Below, one piece after another: positions 46,313 through 56,064 of a stretch of 64,000 nt of DNA. Position 1 is the first letter of the stretch, and each line of letters begins with the position of its first letter. This stretch comes from Mesorhizobium sp. Lineage in GTDB: Bacteria; Pseudomonadota; Alphaproteobacteria; Rhizobiales; Rhizobiaceae. Where the stretch lies: assembly GCF_024509055.1 (NCBI RefSeq), contig NZ_JANINM010000536.1, positions 1 to 64,000 of the forward strand, in the 5' to 3' direction. The notes below the pieces were generated by a model. The model searched no databases. It was not told the DNA's origin and saw only the letters and a program-made list of their open reading frames with translations. The translations under genes were made by a program, and so were the position numbers.

Positions 46313-46660
46313 GTGAGCGATATCCACCGCTTCGATTTCGACACCCGTATCCATCACGGCGTCATCCACAACGGCACGCTCTACCTCACCGGCCAGGTCG
46401 CCCGGCCGGGACAGTCCGCGGCCGACCAGATGCGCGAGGTGCTCGGCAAGATAGATGCGCTGCTCGCCAAGGCGGGCACCGACAAGACCCGCATCCTACA
46501 CGTCCAGATGTGGCTGGACGACGTGCGCGATTTCGACGAGGTCAACACGGTGTGGGACGCCTGGATGCCAAAGGAACATGCACCGGCGCGCTCCTCCGGC
46601 GAAGGTCGGATGGCCAAGCCGGGCATGCTGGTCGAGTTGATCGTCACCGCGGCGGTTTGA
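46313..46660 (+). CDS. RidA/YjgF-family enamine-imine deaminase
   Basis: 115 aa from a GTG with GAGAGG upstream. The trimeric chorismate-mutase-like fold shows in HHGVIHNGTLYLTGQVA, ADQMREVLGKIDALLAKAGTDKTRILHVQMWLDDVRDFDEVN, and the C-terminal APARSSGEGRMAKPGMLVELIVTAAV with an Arg near the expected active-site place. RidA proteins hydrolyse reactive imines and enamines. Its presence beside an amine-oxidase-like flavoenzyme suggests that the pathway makes an imine. Confidence 0.9.
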   Translation: MSDIHRFDFDTRIHHGVIHNGTLYLTGQVARPGQSAADQMREVLGKIDALLAKAGTDKTRILHVQMWLDDVRDFDEVNTVWDAWMPKEHAPARSSGEGRMAKPGMLVELIVTAAV

Positions 46661-46716
46661 ATGGTCTTGCCGGTTCGGACATCATCCCGAATCTGAACTT
46701 GAACGGAAGGACCTAA

Positions 46717-47502
46717 ATGACGAAGCGCAAGCCACTTTCCACCGTCGTGGCGGAGAGCCTGGCCGAAAAGATCCGCTCCGGACAGTTGCAGCCCGGCGAG
46801 CAATTGCCGACCGAAGCGGAGCTTTGCGCCGAGTATGATGTCAGCCGCACCGTCGTGCGAGAGGCGGTGGCGCGGCTGCGCTCGGACGGCATGGTGGTGC
46901 CGCAGCAAGGGCGCGGCATGTTCGTCAGCGAAACGCCGTCTCCGCGCAATTTCTCCATCCCGGACGAAGCGCTGCGGACCCTACCGGAGACCATCGCCTT
47001 GCTCGAACTCAGGTTGAGCGTCGAAGTGGAATCGGCCGGGCTTTGCGCCGAGCGTCGCACCGACAAGGAAGCGGGCGACATCAGGGCCATGATGGATGAG
47101 ATCGACTCCCAGCAGGCGGATCCCGCAGCCATCCAGATCCACTATGACTATGATTTCCACCTGGCCATCGCCAAGGCCGCGCGCAACGAGTTCATCCACG
47201 GCTTCCTTGCCTATCTCAGGCCGATGATCGTGCCGCGTTTCCAGCTTGGCTACGTCGTCGAGCCCGCTCTCAAGGACAGCTACTACGCGCGCATCCACGG
47301 CGAGCACGAAGCCATTGTCGATGCCATCGAAAAAAAGGACGGGAGCAAGGCCCGACAGGCCATGCGCAAACACCTGCAGAACAGCCTCGGACGCGTGCGC
47401 GCGCTGGCGAAAGCCTCCGGCGTCGAGGCGACCGACGCCGAACAGAAGGCGGCTGCGGCCTCGCTGTTCACCGAGATGAAAAGGCCGGTTACGACCGGCT
47501 GA
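46717..47502 (+). CDS. GntR-family regulator, FadR/FCD subfamily
   Basis: 261 aa. The winged helix is TVVAESLAEKIRSGQLQPGEQLPTEAELCAEYDVSRTVVREAVARLRSDGMVVPQQGRGMFV (about residues 7-70). The all-helical FCD domain follows, with metal-type His residues in IHYDYDFHLAIAKAARN and RIHGEHEAIVDAIEKKDG. FCD proteins sense small carboxylates. It lies 56 bp after ridA, within the right arm, and is the likely regulator of both arms through the repeat at 43728. Confidence 0.92.
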   Translation: MTKRKPLSTVVAESLAEKIRSGQLQPGEQLPTEAELCAEYDVSRTVVREAVARLRSDGMVVPQQGRGMFVSETPSPRNFSIPDEALRTLPETIALLELRLSVEVESAGLCAERRTDKEAGDIRAMMDEIDSQQADPAAIQIHYDYDFHLAIAKAARNEFIHGFLAYLRPMIVPRFQLGYVVEPALKDSYYARIHGEHEAIVDAIEKKDGSKARQAMRKHLQNSLGRVRALAKASGVEATDAEQKAAAASLFTEMKRPVTTG

Positions 47503-47784
47503 CAAGGCCGGCGGCTTACAATTCCGCGCGCCTTAAGCGGAGAAGAGCGCCGGGTGTTTTGCGAAAGCCATGTTTTTGCCAAACCGGACGGCCGGAAGCG
47601 CACCCCTTGTGCCGAAGACCTTGTTTTCCTTTGGTTTGCAGCGTTTGCGATCAGACCGCAAGCGTAGAACATTTCGAGCGCGGCGAGGGTTTTCGAAAGT
47701 TTATCTTTCCTTTTTGCTGGTTTTCTTGGTTTCGCGGTGTCGGCAGAGGCCGCAAACTGACGCCAGGCAATCGGGAAAGCCCAC
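47503..47784. other. Intergenic region, 282 bp, no supported gene
   Basis: The gap follows the GntR gene and precedes an SDR. It is less GC-rich than its surroundings, with T-runs around 47690-47740, and could hold a promoter for the two SDR genes. An approximate inverted repeat (CGTTTGCG and CGCAAGCG near 47645-47668) is seen but is weak. No convincing coding frame or terminator. Confidence 0.4.
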
Positions 47785-48495
47785 GTGACAACAGCCTTCA
47801 TCACCGGAGCGACAAGCGGCATAGGCCGCGCCATGGCGATAGCATTGAGCGATGCCGGCTACGACGTCTATGCGGTCGGCCGCAGCCAGGCCGCGCTCAA
47901 GGAACTGCAGGCCGAGCGGCCAGGCATCGTGCCGATCGCCGTGGACGTCACCGACCGCGAGGCGCTGGAATCGGTGCTGGCGGATCTCACCATCGACGTC
48001 CTGATCAACAACGCCGGCATCATGCCGCCGCTTGGCAATTTCGCCGACATGAAGATCGCCGACATCGACACCACGCTCGAGGTGAACCTCAGCGCGGCGA
48101 TTCTGCTCACCCGCCTCGTCGTGCCGCAGATGCGCGAGCGGCAGTCGGGGCATATCCTGTTCACAGGCTCGGTCGCGGGCCATGCGGCGTTTTCCAATAT
48201 CGCCGTCTATTCGGCCACCAAGGCGGCAATCTCCGGCTTTGCCGGCGCGTTGCGCGCCGACCTCTCGCAATACGGGATCCGAGTGACCGAAATCGTCGCC
48301 GGCCGTGTCGAGACACAGCTCTACAAGGACATCCTCGGCGTCGAGGCCCGCACGGCGATGTACGCCAGCAAAGTCGTGCAGCCGGATGACGTCGCCAGGA
48401 TGGTGGTCGGCGTGCTTGCGCTCCCCGCATGGGCCGACGTCACCCGTTTCGACATCATGCCGACCTGGCCCACTTCGCCGAGCGGCACCAAGTAA
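47785..48495 (+). CDS. Short-chain dehydrogenase/reductase
   Basis: 236 aa from a GTG, with GGGAAAG upstream. Cofactor loop [28 protein letters not shown] in [10 protein letters not shown]; Ser in [13 protein letters not shown]; catalytic YSATK in [20 protein letters not shown]. The [14 protein letters not shown] segment after the catalytic site is that of the YdfG/serine-dehydrogenase-like group. It precedes another SDR by 11 bp. Substrate unknown; the position suggests the same pathway as the genes upstream. Confidence 0.88.
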   Translation: MTTAFITGATSGIGRAMAIALSDAGYDVYAVGRSQAALKELQAERPGIVPIAVDVTDREALESVLADLTIDVLINNAGIMPPLGNFADMKIADIDTTLEVNLSAAILLTRLVVPQMRERQSGHILFTGSVAGHAAFSNIAVYSATKAAISGFAGALRADLSQYGIRVTEIVAGRVETQLYKDILGVEARTAMYASKVVQPDDVARMVVGVLALPAWADVTRFDIMPTWPTSPSGTK

Positions 48496-48506
48496 GGAAA
48501 ACAGGC

Positions 48507-49256
48507 ATGAAAGACCTTTCGGTTCTGATCGTTGGTGGCGGCGCCGGCCTCGGCGCGCTTCTGGTACGCATGGCGGTCGAAGCCGGCGCCGCAAAAATCG
48601 GCATCATCGACATCAACCTGGAGGCAGCCGAGAGCGCGCTCGCTCCTGCAAAGGCCAAGGGCCTGCCGACCGCGGCCGCGACCTGCGACATCCAGGTCGG
48701 CCCGCAGAGCCACGCCGCCTTCGACGCGATCGCGGCGAAGCTCGGCCGGGTCGACACGCTGATCAATTGCGCCGCCATCTATCCTCGCCGGCCGATCCTC
48801 GAAATCAACGACGCCGAGTGGGATGCCTCCAACGGCATCAACATCAAGGGTACCTATCACATGATGGTGGCCGCCGTGCGCCACATGCAGGCGCAGGAGC
48901 CGAAGGCCAACGTGCGCGGGCGGATCGTCAACCTGACGTCGGTCGACGCGTTCAAGGCGCATCCGCAGAACGCGCACTATGCCGCGACGAAGGCGGCCGT
49001 GGTCAGCCTTACGCGCTCCTTTGCCCATCACGTCGCAAAGGACGGGATCCTGGTGAATTCCGTGGCGCCGGCCGGCATGGCCACCGAGAAGGCCAAGGCG
49101 CTCGGCTTCCTGGAGGAACTCGCCAAGGCAAGCCCGCTCGGCCGCGGCGCCGAACCCACCGAGATCGCCGAATGGGTGCTGATGACCGGCGGACCGAAGA
49201 ACACCTACATGACCGGCGAAAATGTAATCGTCTCAGGCGGTTACATCTACGCATGA
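48507..49256 (+). CDS. Short-chain dehydrogenase/reductase
   Basis: 249 aa from ATG 48507. The cofactor loop is [23 protein letters not shown], so the usual TGxxxGxG is [24 protein letters not shown] replaces the common NNAG with NCAA. The catalytic Y-AAT-K is in [45 protein letters not shown], and [16 protein letters not shown] closes it. It is the third SDR of the cluster; the LysR gene follows after 84 bp. Confidence 0.88.
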   Translation: MKDLSVLIVGGGAGLGALLVRMAVEAGAAKIGIIDINLEAAESALAPAKAKGLPTAAATCDIQVGPQSHAAFDAIAAKLGRVDTLINCAAIYPRRPILEINDAEWDASNGINIKGTYHMMVAAVRHMQAQEPKANVRGRIVNLTSVDAFKAHPQNAHYAATKAAVVSLTRSFAHHVAKDGILVNSVAPAGMATEKAKALGFLEELAKASPLGRGAEPTEIAEWVLMTGGPKNTYMTGENVIVSGGYIYA

Positions 49257-49340
49257 ACCAGTCTTCAGAAGCCGGCGGCATCTGAAAATACGGCAGTGCA
49301 TGACCAACGGAGTCGCGAACGAAAGGAGGCGGACTTCACG

Positions 49341-50288
49341 ATGACCGGCAAGCTTCGCCTTCCTTCGCTCAACGCGCTCCGCGTCTTCCACGCCGTCGCC
49401 CAACACAAGAGCTTCCGGCAGGCAGCCGACGAACTCCTGGTGACGCCGCAGGCGGTCGGACAGCAGATCAAGCTGCTTGAAGACACGCTCCAGGTGACGC
49501 TCTTCGAACGCAAGGGCCGGTCGATCGAATTGACGGAGTCGGCGATCCTGCTTTCGCACTACGTCAAGGCCGGCTTCGACGAGTTTTCCGAAGGCGTTCG
49601 CCGCGTCACCAAGTCGAACTACCGCGACCGCATCAACCTCAATGCCAGCCCCTACTTCGCCACCCATTATCTGCTGCCGAGGCTCTCGCTGTTCCGCGAG
49701 ATGTTGCCGGGTGCCGATCTGCGCCTGACCACCATGGTCGACCTGCCCGACTTCGGGCGCGACGACATCGATATGACGGTGCAATGGGGCTACGGCAATT
49801 GGCCGGATTACGAGACCACGCTCCTTGTGCCGGACCCGAAGATCATCTGCTGTACGCCCGCGATCGGCGAAAAGATCAAGTCGGCGCGTGACCTGACGAA
49901 GTTCACGCTGCTCGACACCGTCAAGTCGAAGCGGCTGTGGCCGGACATATTGCGGCACCTTGGCGTCGAGCTGACGGATGGCGACCGCAGCATCAGCTTC
50001 GACGACGCCGCGACCATGCGCAGGGCGACCCTGCAAGGCATCGGCGTCGGCCTGGTTTCCGTCATCGATGCCGAGGAGGACTTCCGCTCCGGCGCGCTGG
50101 TGGCGCCGATCGGCCGGGATGCCATCGCCGATATGCGGCCGGAGGAGGTCCCCGGCTTCTATCTGGTCGTCCCGCGCGGGCATCTGCGCGTGAAGGCGGT
50201 GGCCGCGCTGCATCGATGGCTGTCCCAAGAGGACTGGCGGAGCGACCTGAAGCTCTCCTTGCCGAAACCGACCCCGCTTTCCGACTGA
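49341..50288 (+). CDS. LysR-family regulator, GcvA-like
   Basis: 315 aa from ATG 49341; AAAGGAGG lies 12 bases upstream, slightly far. The helix-turn-helix is LPSLNALRVFHAVAQHKSFRQAADELLVTPQAVGQQIKLLEDTLQVTLFERKGR (about residues 6-59), wording typical of the GcvA/AmpR group. INLNASPYFATHYLLPRL starts the effector domain. It is transcribed toward the importer at 50377, with only 88 bp between, and probably regulates that importer and the enzymes behind it. Ligand likely an amino acid or its oxo acid. Confidence 0.9.
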   Translation: MTGKLRLPSLNALRVFHAVAQHKSFRQAADELLVTPQAVGQQIKLLEDTLQVTLFERKGRSIELTESAILLSHYVKAGFDEFSEGVRRVTKSNYRDRINLNASPYFATHYLLPRLSLFREMLPGADLRLTTMVDLPDFGRDDIDMTVQWGYGNWPDYETTLLVPDPKIICCTPAIGEKIKSARDLTKFTLLDTVKSKRLWPDILRHLGVELTDGDRSISFDDAATMRRATLQGIGVGLVSVIDAEEDFRSGALVAPIGRDAIADMRPEEVPGFYLVVPRGHLRVKAVAALHRWLSQEDWRSDLKLSLPKPTPLSD

Positions 50289-50376
50289 GAAGCGGCTCAG
50301 AGACAGGGTCCCGAAGGCATCTTGCGGGGCTCCAACAACAAGAAACGGAACAACCTCAACAGTGGAGACAACAACC

Positions 50377-51411
50377 ATGAACATGATCAAATGGGGGGCC
50401 GTAGCCATGGCCCTGGGCCTCGTTCACCTGGCGGCGCCCGCGCAAGCAGCCGGCGGCAAGACGCTGGACACCGTCAAGGCGCGCGGCATGCTCAACTGCA
50501 CCGGCCATGACGGTTCCTATCTCGGCTTTGCCGAGGTGGACGACAAGGGCAACTGGAAGGGCATGGACATCGACCTCTGCCGGGCGGTGGCCACCGCCGT
50601 GTTCGGCGACCCGGCGAAGCTGAAGATCGTGCCGATCAGCTGGGCGCAGCGTTGGCCGTCGCTGCAGTCGGGCGATGTCGACATCATCATCAAGGCGTCC
50701 GGTGGCACACTCAGCCGAAACACGGAACTCGGCCTGCAATTCTCGTCGTCCTATTATCTCGGGACGACCAAGGTGATGGCGCACAAGGAGCTGAACCTGA
50801 AGTCGCTCAAGGACGCCAATGGCGGCACCATCTGCATTCCCGCCGGCACCTCGCAGGAGCAGCAGGTGGCGGCTTACGCGCAGAAGATCGGCATCAAGCT
50901 CGAGCCGGTGGTCATCGAAAAGACCGAAGAACTCGAACAGGCCTATTTCTCGGGACGCTGCGACCTCTATGCGCAGTGGGGACCGGTGCTCGCCATCGCG
51001 CGCGCCGCGAAAGGCAAGGTCGAAGATCATGTCATCCTGCCCGACGTGCTCGCCGTCGAGCCTGAAGTCATGATCGTGCGCCAGGGCGACGACAACTGGT
51101 TGAACATCGCCAACTGGACGCTCACCGCGCTGACCTTTGCCGAACAGGAAGGCATCAACTCCAAGAACGTCGACGAGATCAAGGCAAAGCCGACCTCGCC
51201 GCAGGTCGCCAAGTTCCTCGGCGTCACGCCCGGCATGGGCAAGGGCCTCGGCCTTCCCGACGACTGGGCCTACAATGTGATCAAGAAGGTCGGCAACTAC
51301 GGCGAGATCTTCGATCGCGACCTTGGCAAGGAGTCGCCCTACAAGATGGACCGTGAGTTGACCAACCTCTGGAACAAGGGCGGCGTCCTGTTCCCGCTGG
51401 TGATCGACTGA
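50377..51411 (+). CDS. General amino-acid-type ABC binding protein (AapJ-like)
   Basis: 344 aa from ATG 50377, with GTGGAGA upstream. Signal peptide MIKWGAVAMALGLVHLAAPAQA. The mature protein is a PBP2 amino-acid-binding protein: TLDTVKARGMLNCTGHDGSYLGFAEVDDKGNWKGMDIDLCRAVATAVFGDP, then YYLGTTKVMAHKEL and ICIPAGTSQEQQVAAYAQKIG. It resembles AapJ of Rhizobium leguminosarum in length and layout. A strong hairpin follows the gene. It may bind L-amino acids broadly or a special ligand of the catabolic genes downstream. Confidence 0.88.
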   Translation: MNMIKWGAVAMALGLVHLAAPAQAAGGKTLDTVKARGMLNCTGHDGSYLGFAEVDDKGNWKGMDIDLCRAVATAVFGDPAKLKIVPISWAQRWPSLQSGDVDIIIKASGGTLSRNTELGLQFSSSYYLGTTKVMAHKELNLKSLKDANGGTICIPAGTSQEQQVAAYAQKIGIKLEPVVIEKTEELEQAYFSGRCDLYAQWGPVLAIARAAKGKVEDHVILPDVLAVEPEVMIVRQGDDNWLNIANWTLTALTFAEQEGINSKNVDEIKAKPTSPQVAKFLGVTPGMGKGLGLPDDWAYNVIKKVGNYGEIFDRDLGKESPYKMDRELTNLWNKGGVLFPLVID

Positions 51412-51437
51412 TCCCTCTCTGACGCACCTCGCTGCAA

Positions 51438-51465
51438 GCCCCGCCCGGTTCCCGCCGGGCGGGGC
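51438..51465 (+). terminator. Perfect 11-bp GC hairpin after the binding-protein gene
   Basis: GCCCCGCCCGG (51438-51448) pairs perfectly with CCGGGCGGGGC (51455-51465) around a 6-nt loop. There is no T-run after it, so it is more likely an mRNA-stabilising or partial-termination hairpin that lets the binding protein be made in excess over the permeases and ATPase. Confidence 0.6.
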
Positions 51466-51489
51466 GGCGACAATTCGGGAAAGATCCTG

Positions 51490-52653
51490 ATGATCCGCCT
51501 GCTGAGAAATCAGAAGGTCCGCAACGCGCTGTTGCAGGTCCTCTACGTCGGTACGCTTGCCGGGCTGGTCCTGGCTTGCGCCTTGATCGCGCGGCGGAAC
51601 CTCGCCGAGCAAGGCATCACGTCCGGTTTCGACTTTCTGTTCAAGTCCACGGGTTGGGATGTCACCTTCTCGCTGCTGCCGGTCACCGCGAACGATCCCT
51701 ACTGGTGGTACTTCCTCATCGGAATCATCAACACGCTTTTCCTGGGAAGTGTCGGGCTGATCCTGGCGACCATCGTCGGGACGATCGTCGGACTGGCGCG
51801 GACCTCGTCCAACGAACTCGCGCAATTGCTCGGCCGCACCTATGTCGACATTTTCCGCAACATCCCGCTGATCCTCCAGGTCTTTTTCTGGTACGCGGTC
51901 ATCACACACCTGCCGACGCCGCGCGCCGCGCATGAAGCCTGGGGTTTTCTGCTCACCAGCCGCGGCCTCTACATGCCGGTTCCCAACGTCAGCGGCACTG
52001 CACTGTCGGGCGCCATATTGGCTCTGATCGCCGCCGCCGCAATTCCGGTCTGGCTGGGAAGCACGGCGCGTCTCAGCCGACCGGTCGGCGAGCGGTTCGG
52101 CGTCCAGTTTGCGGGCGCGGCGGCAGCACTGGCTTGCGCGGCCGTCATCCTGGCCCTCGGCCGCCAGCCGGACGCGCCGCTGCTCGACTTCCCGGCGCTG
52201 CAAGGTCTCAACCTGAGGGGCGGCCTGCGCATCCCGCCGGAGTTTTCCGCTCTAGCCATCGCCATTGCCATCTATGGCGGATCCTACATCGCGGAGATCG
52301 TGCGCGGCGGCTTCAAGGCCGTCGGCAAAGGACAGACGGAGGCGGCGCTCTCGCTGGGGCTCAGCCCCTGGCGCGTCTTCACCCTGGTGCGGCTGCCTCT
52401 GGCGCTTCGCGCCATGCTGCCAATCCTTGCCAACCAGTATGTCTGGCTGATGAAGGCGACCACGATGGGCATCGCCGTCGGCTTTGCCGATTTCTTCATG
52501 ATCGTGGCGCTGACGATCAACCATTCCGGCCAGACCATCGAGGCGATCGGCATCCTGATGGCGGGCTTCCTGACCATCAATCTCAGCCTCGCCGCCATCT
52601 TCAACCGTATCAACAAGGCCATTGCCCTCAAGGGCAATCAACTGAGGGGGTGA
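51490..52653 (+). CDS. General amino-acid-type ABC permease (AapQ-like)
   Basis: 387 aa, near the size of AapQ. N-terminal helix VLYVGTLAGLVLACALIARRN, then a periplasmic insert and LARTSSNELAQLLGRTYVDIFRNIPLILQVFFWY, the RNxPLxxQ motif of polar amino-acid permeases. The EAA loop is GGFKAVGKGQTEAALSLGLSPWRVFTLVRLPLALRAMLPILANQYVWLMKATTMG. It pairs with the permease at 52658, 4 bp downstream. Confidence 0.9.
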   Translation: MIRLLRNQKVRNALLQVLYVGTLAGLVLACALIARRNLAEQGITSGFDFLFKSTGWDVTFSLLPVTANDPYWWYFLIGIINTLFLGSVGLILATIVGTIVGLARTSSNELAQLLGRTYVDIFRNIPLILQVFFWYAVITHLPTPRAAHEAWGFLLTSRGLYMPVPNVSGTALSGAILALIAAAAIPVWLGSTARLSRPVGERFGVQFAGAAAALACAAVILALGRQPDAPLLDFPALQGLNLRGGLRIPPEFSALAIAIAIYGGSYIAEIVRGGFKAVGKGQTEAALSLGLSPWRVFTLVRLPLALRAMLPILANQYVWLMKATTMGIAVGFADFFMIVALTINHSGQTIEAIGILMAGFLTINLSLAAIFNRINKAIALKGNQLRG

Positions 52654-52657
52654 AAGC

Positions 52658-53737
52658 ATGGAGATGGTCATTGTCGCTCCCCCTGCCCCAGGCAAACTCG
52701 AGGACCTGAAGCGCCGCTTCTTCGCGACGCCGTTGCAGGCGATCCTGTCGCTGATCTCGCTGACGATCATGGTTTACCTGGCTTGGAAACTGCTCAACTG
52801 GGCGGTCTTTTCGGCCGTCTTCACCACCACCGGCGGACCGGAAGCCTGCCAGGCAGCCGCCGGCGCCTGCTGGTCGGTCATCGCGGCGAGATGGCGGATC
52901 ATCCTCTTCGGTCTCTATCCCTATGAGGAGCAGTGGCGCTCCGCACTGGCCTGCGTGAGCGTGGTGGTCATGACGGTGCTGAGCTGCATTCCGGCCTTCT
53001 GGACCGGACGCCGCATCACGCTCGTGTGGGGGATCGGAACCGCGCTCTTTTATGTGCTGATGAAGGGTGGCGTGCTCGGCCTGCCCTATGTCGGCGAGGA
53101 GACCTGGGGCGGGTTGGCGCTGACGCTGTTCATCTTCGTCACGACTTGCCTGATCGGCTTCCCGCTGGCGATCTGCCTGGCGCTGCTGCGTCGCTCCGAG
53201 CTGCCCTGGATTTCGCGAACCACCGGATTGATCATCGACGCGGTCCGTTCGCTGCCGCTGATCTCGATCCTGTTCACCTTTGCCATCGTGCTGCCTTTCG
53301 CCATGCCGCAATGGCTGGTGGGCGACAAGCTCTATAGGGTCATCGTCGGTTCGGCCTTGTTCTTCTCGGCCTATCAGGCCGAGATCGTGCGAGGCGGCAT
53401 GCAGGGCGTTCCGACGGGACAGGAGGAAGCCGCCATGGCGCTCGGCATGAGCTACTGGCAGCGCATCAGCCGCATCCTCCTGCCCCAGGCCATGCGCAAC
53501 GCGCTTCCGGCGACGATCAACCAGTTCGTCATCTCGTTCAAGGAAACCTCGCTGGTGGTCATCGTCGGCTTCTTCGAGATCCTGGCGTCCGGCAATGCCG
53601 CCTACGGGACTGGCGAATGGCGCTTCGCCTATGTCGAGGTCTACGCCTTCATCGCCTTCATCTATTTCGTCTTCGTCTTCAGCCTCTCCCGCTACGGCGC
53701 CTTCCTTGAGCGCCGCATGTCGGTCGGCGAAAGGTAA
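52658..53737 (+). CDS. General amino-acid-type ABC permease (AapM-like)
   Basis: 359 aa, with GGGGGTGA upstream. First helix [21 protein letters not shown]; a periplasmic segment with CQAAAGACW; then helices and [28 protein letters not shown], and the EAA loop [59 protein letters not shown]. This layout is that of AapM. It ends 11 bp before the ATPase start. Confidence 0.9.
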   Translation: MEMVIVAPPAPGKLEDLKRRFFATPLQAILSLISLTIMVYLAWKLLNWAVFSAVFTTTGGPEACQAAAGACWSVIAARWRIILFGLYPYEEQWRSALACVSVVVMTVLSCIPAFWTGRRITLVWGIGTALFYVLMKGGVLGLPYVGEETWGGLALTLFIFVTTCLIGFPLAICLALLRRSELPWISRTTGLIIDAVRSLPLISILFTFAIVLPFAMPQWLVGDKLYRVIVGSALFFSAYQAEIVRGGMQGVPTGQEEAAMALGMSYWQRISRILLPQAMRNALPATINQFVISFKETSLVVIVGFFEILASGNAAYGTGEWRFAYVEVYAFIAFIYFVFVFSLSRYGAFLERRMSVGER

Positions 53738-53748
53738 GGGCCGCGCCA

Positions 53749-54504
53749 ATGATTTCGACGCAACCTACAGGCCCTGCGGTCCGGATCGAGAATCTCGACA
53801 AATATTATGGCTCGTTCCACGCGCTGCGGAACGTGAACCTTTCGGTCGAGCGGGGCGAAAAGATCGTCATTTGCGGTCCCTCGGGCTCTGGCAAATCCAC
53901 CATGATCCGCTGCATCAACCGGCTCGAGCAGCACAATGGCGGCCGCATCACCGTGCTCGGCACCGAACTCGACGACGACGTCGGCAACATCGACGGTATC
54001 AGGCGCGAAGTCGGCATGGTGTTCCAGCACTTCAACCTGTTCCCGCACATGACCGTGCTGGAGAACTGCATGATCGCGCCGATGATCGTACGCAAGCAGC
54101 CGCGCGCGGAGGTTGAGGCAACGGCCCAGCGTTATCTGGAGAAGGTGCGCATCCCGGAGCAGGCGATGAAGTTCCCCGGCCAGCTCTCCGGCGGGCAGCA
54201 GCAGCGTGTGGCGATCGCACGCGCGCTTTGCATGCAGCCGCAGATCATGCTGTTCGACGAGCCGACCTCGGCGCTCGACCCGGAAATGATTTCGGAAGTG
54301 CTGGACGTCATGGTGACGCTTGCTTCGGAGGGCATGACGATGATCTGTGTCACCCATGAGATGGGTTTCGCGCGCCGTGTCGCCGACCGGGTGATCTTCA
54401 TGGATGCCGGCGAGATCGTCGAAGAGGCGCCGCCGGAAGAGTTCTTCACCGCTTCGCGGAGTGAGCGCACGCGGCAATTCCTATCGCAAGTGCTGGGCCA
54501 TTGA
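53749..54504 (+). CDS. General amino-acid-type ABC ATP-binding protein (AapP-like)
   Basis: 251 aa. Walker [10 protein letters not shown], preceded by [25 protein letters not shown] loop [18 protein letters not shown]; signature LSGGQQQR; Walker [16 protein letters not shown]; switch [26 protein letters not shown]. These are the standard wording of polar amino-acid transporter ATPases (GlnQ/AapP). It closes the four-gene importer and is followed after 36 bp by a flavoenzyme gene on the same strand. Confidence 0.93.
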   Translation: MISTQPTGPAVRIENLDKYYGSFHALRNVNLSVERGEKIVICGPSGSGKSTMIRCINRLEQHNGGRITVLGTELDDDVGNIDGIRREVGMVFQHFNLFPHMTVLENCMIAPMIVRKQPRAEVEATAQRYLEKVRIPEQAMKFPGQLSGGQQQRVAIARALCMQPQIMLFDEPTSALDPEMISEVLDVMVTLASEGMTMICVTHEMGFARRVADRVIFMDAGEIVEEAPPEEFFTASRSERTRQFLSQVLGH

Positions 54505-54540
54505 GCCATAAGATCCAGCCGCAGTTCACACAGGTAAGCC

Positions 54541-55947
54541 ATGGCCGATCCGACAGTCGCATTGCAGGAGATTCTCGGCCCGAAAGGCTGGCTTACCGGC
54601 GTCGACGCCCTGCCCTACCAGCGCGACTGGCTCGACCGTTACGGCGTCGCGCCCCTGGGCGTTGCCAGGCCGGCCAGCACGGCCGAAGTCGCGGCAGTCG
54701 TCACGGCATGCAGCGAGGCGGGCCTTGCCGTGGTCCCGCAAGGCGGCAACACCGGGCTGTGCGGCGGCGCCGTTGCCGGGCAGCCGAATGCGGTGATCGT
54801 CTCGCTTTCCCGAATGACTGCGATCGGCAAGCCGGACGCCGACAGCGGATCGATCCTGGTCGAGGCAGGCGTGGTGCTCGCCGCGCTGCACGAGGCGCTG
54901 GAGCCGCACGGCCTTATGTTCCCGATGCATCTCGGCGCGGAAGGCAGTGCCCGCATCGGCGGCCTGATCGGCACCAATGCCGGCGGCAGCCAGGCATTCC
55001 GTTATGGGATGATGCAGGATCTTGTTCTCGGCCTGGAAGTCGTGACGCCGGACGGCGCGGTGTGGGACGGCCTGCGCGCCGTGCAGAAGGACAATGCCGG
55101 CTATCAGTTGCGCAAGCTGTTTTGCGGCGCTGAAGGCACGCTCGGCATCGTCACGCGTGCGGTGCTTCGGCTCTACCCAACACCAAGGCAGCAGGCGAGC
55201 GCCCTTCTGGTGATGGCTGATTTTGCCGCCGCCGTTTCGTTCGGCGCCTTTCTGCGCGCCGAAGCCGGAGAGTTCCTTTCAGGCCTCGAATTCTTCTCCG
55301 ATATCGGCCTGACACTGGCGCTCAAGCATCTGCCCGATCTTGCCTATCAATTGGACACCAGGGGTGATGTCTATCTGCTCGTCGAACTGGCCTCCGGCTC
55401 GACGCGTATTCCCCTGGATGAAATCCTCAGTTCGGCGTTGGAATGGGGTATGGAGCAAGGTCACGTCATCGATGGGGCGGTTGCCACGTCGGGCGCACAG
55501 CGGGCGCAATTCTGGCGGCTGCGCGAGGAACAGCCCGAGGGGCAGCGGCTGGAGGGCGCGCAACTCAAGCACGACATCTCGGTGCCGCCGGGCGCCATCG
55601 CCAGCTTCATCGAAGCCGGCGCGGGGCTCTGCGGCGATATTCTACCCGGCGTGCGGATCAACCCGTTCGGACATCTCGGCGACGGCAACATTCACTACAA
55701 TCTATCGCCGCCGGAAGGCCGCACCGATTTCGAAGGCAAGGCGGCGGAGTTCGCAGCAGCGCTGGCGGCGCTCGCCACGAAGATAGGGGGCAGCTTCGCG
55801 GCCGAGCATGGGCTCGGGCGCGCCAAGATCGCGATGGCCGAGCAGAACCGGAGCTTCGTGGAGCGTGACCTCATGGCGCGGCTGAAGCAGGCGCTCGATC
55901 CGCTGCGCACGATGAACCCCGGTGTTTTGGTGCAAACAGCACAGTAA
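54541..55947 (+). CDS. FAD-linked oxidase, GlcD / D-2-hydroxyglutarate-dehydrogenase-like
   Basis: 468 aa. The FAD_binding_4 domain has [17 protein letters not shown] (about residues 63-79) and [42 protein letters not shown]. The C-terminal domain has the metal-type motif [15 protein letters not shown] and ends [34 protein letters not shown]. Such enzymes oxidise D-2-hydroxy acids to 2-oxo acids and pass electrons to ETF or quinone. It follows the importer and precedes the ThDP gene by 117 bp, so it may supply the 2-oxo acid decarboxylated there. Confidence 0.87.
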   Translation: MADPTVALQEILGPKGWLTGVDALPYQRDWLDRYGVAPLGVARPASTAEVAAVVTACSEAGLAVVPQGGNTGLCGGAVAGQPNAVIVSLSRMTAIGKPDADSGSILVEAGVVLAALHEALEPHGLMFPMHLGAEGSARIGGLIGTNAGGSQAFRYGMMQDLVLGLEVVTPDGAVWDGLRAVQKDNAGYQLRKLFCGAEGTLGIVTRAVLRLYPTPRQQASALLVMADFAAAVSFGAFLRAEAGEFLSGLEFFSDIGLTLALKHLPDLAYQLDTRGDVYLLVELASGSTRIPLDEILSSALEWGMEQGHVIDGAVATSGAQRAQFWRLREEQPEGQRLEGAQLKHDISVPPGAIASFIEAGAGLCGDILPGVRINPFGHLGDGNIHYNLSPPEGRTDFEGKAAEFAAALAALATKIGGSFAAEHGLGRAKIAMAEQNRSFVERDLMARLKQALDPLRTMNPGVLVQTAQ

Positions 55948-56064
55948 AGAAAAACTTTCGAATAGTCCGCATTTCTTGATTTCGCCTCGACCGGCCACAG
56001 TGCAGGTATAGTTGCGAAGGGCAGGCTCGGTCCGCCTGTCGCCAGTTTGAGAGGATGTCGAAGC

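Noticed and set aside
51438-51465. Classical intrinsic terminator
   Set aside because: The stem is strong but no T-run follows, and the same operon continues 25 bp later.
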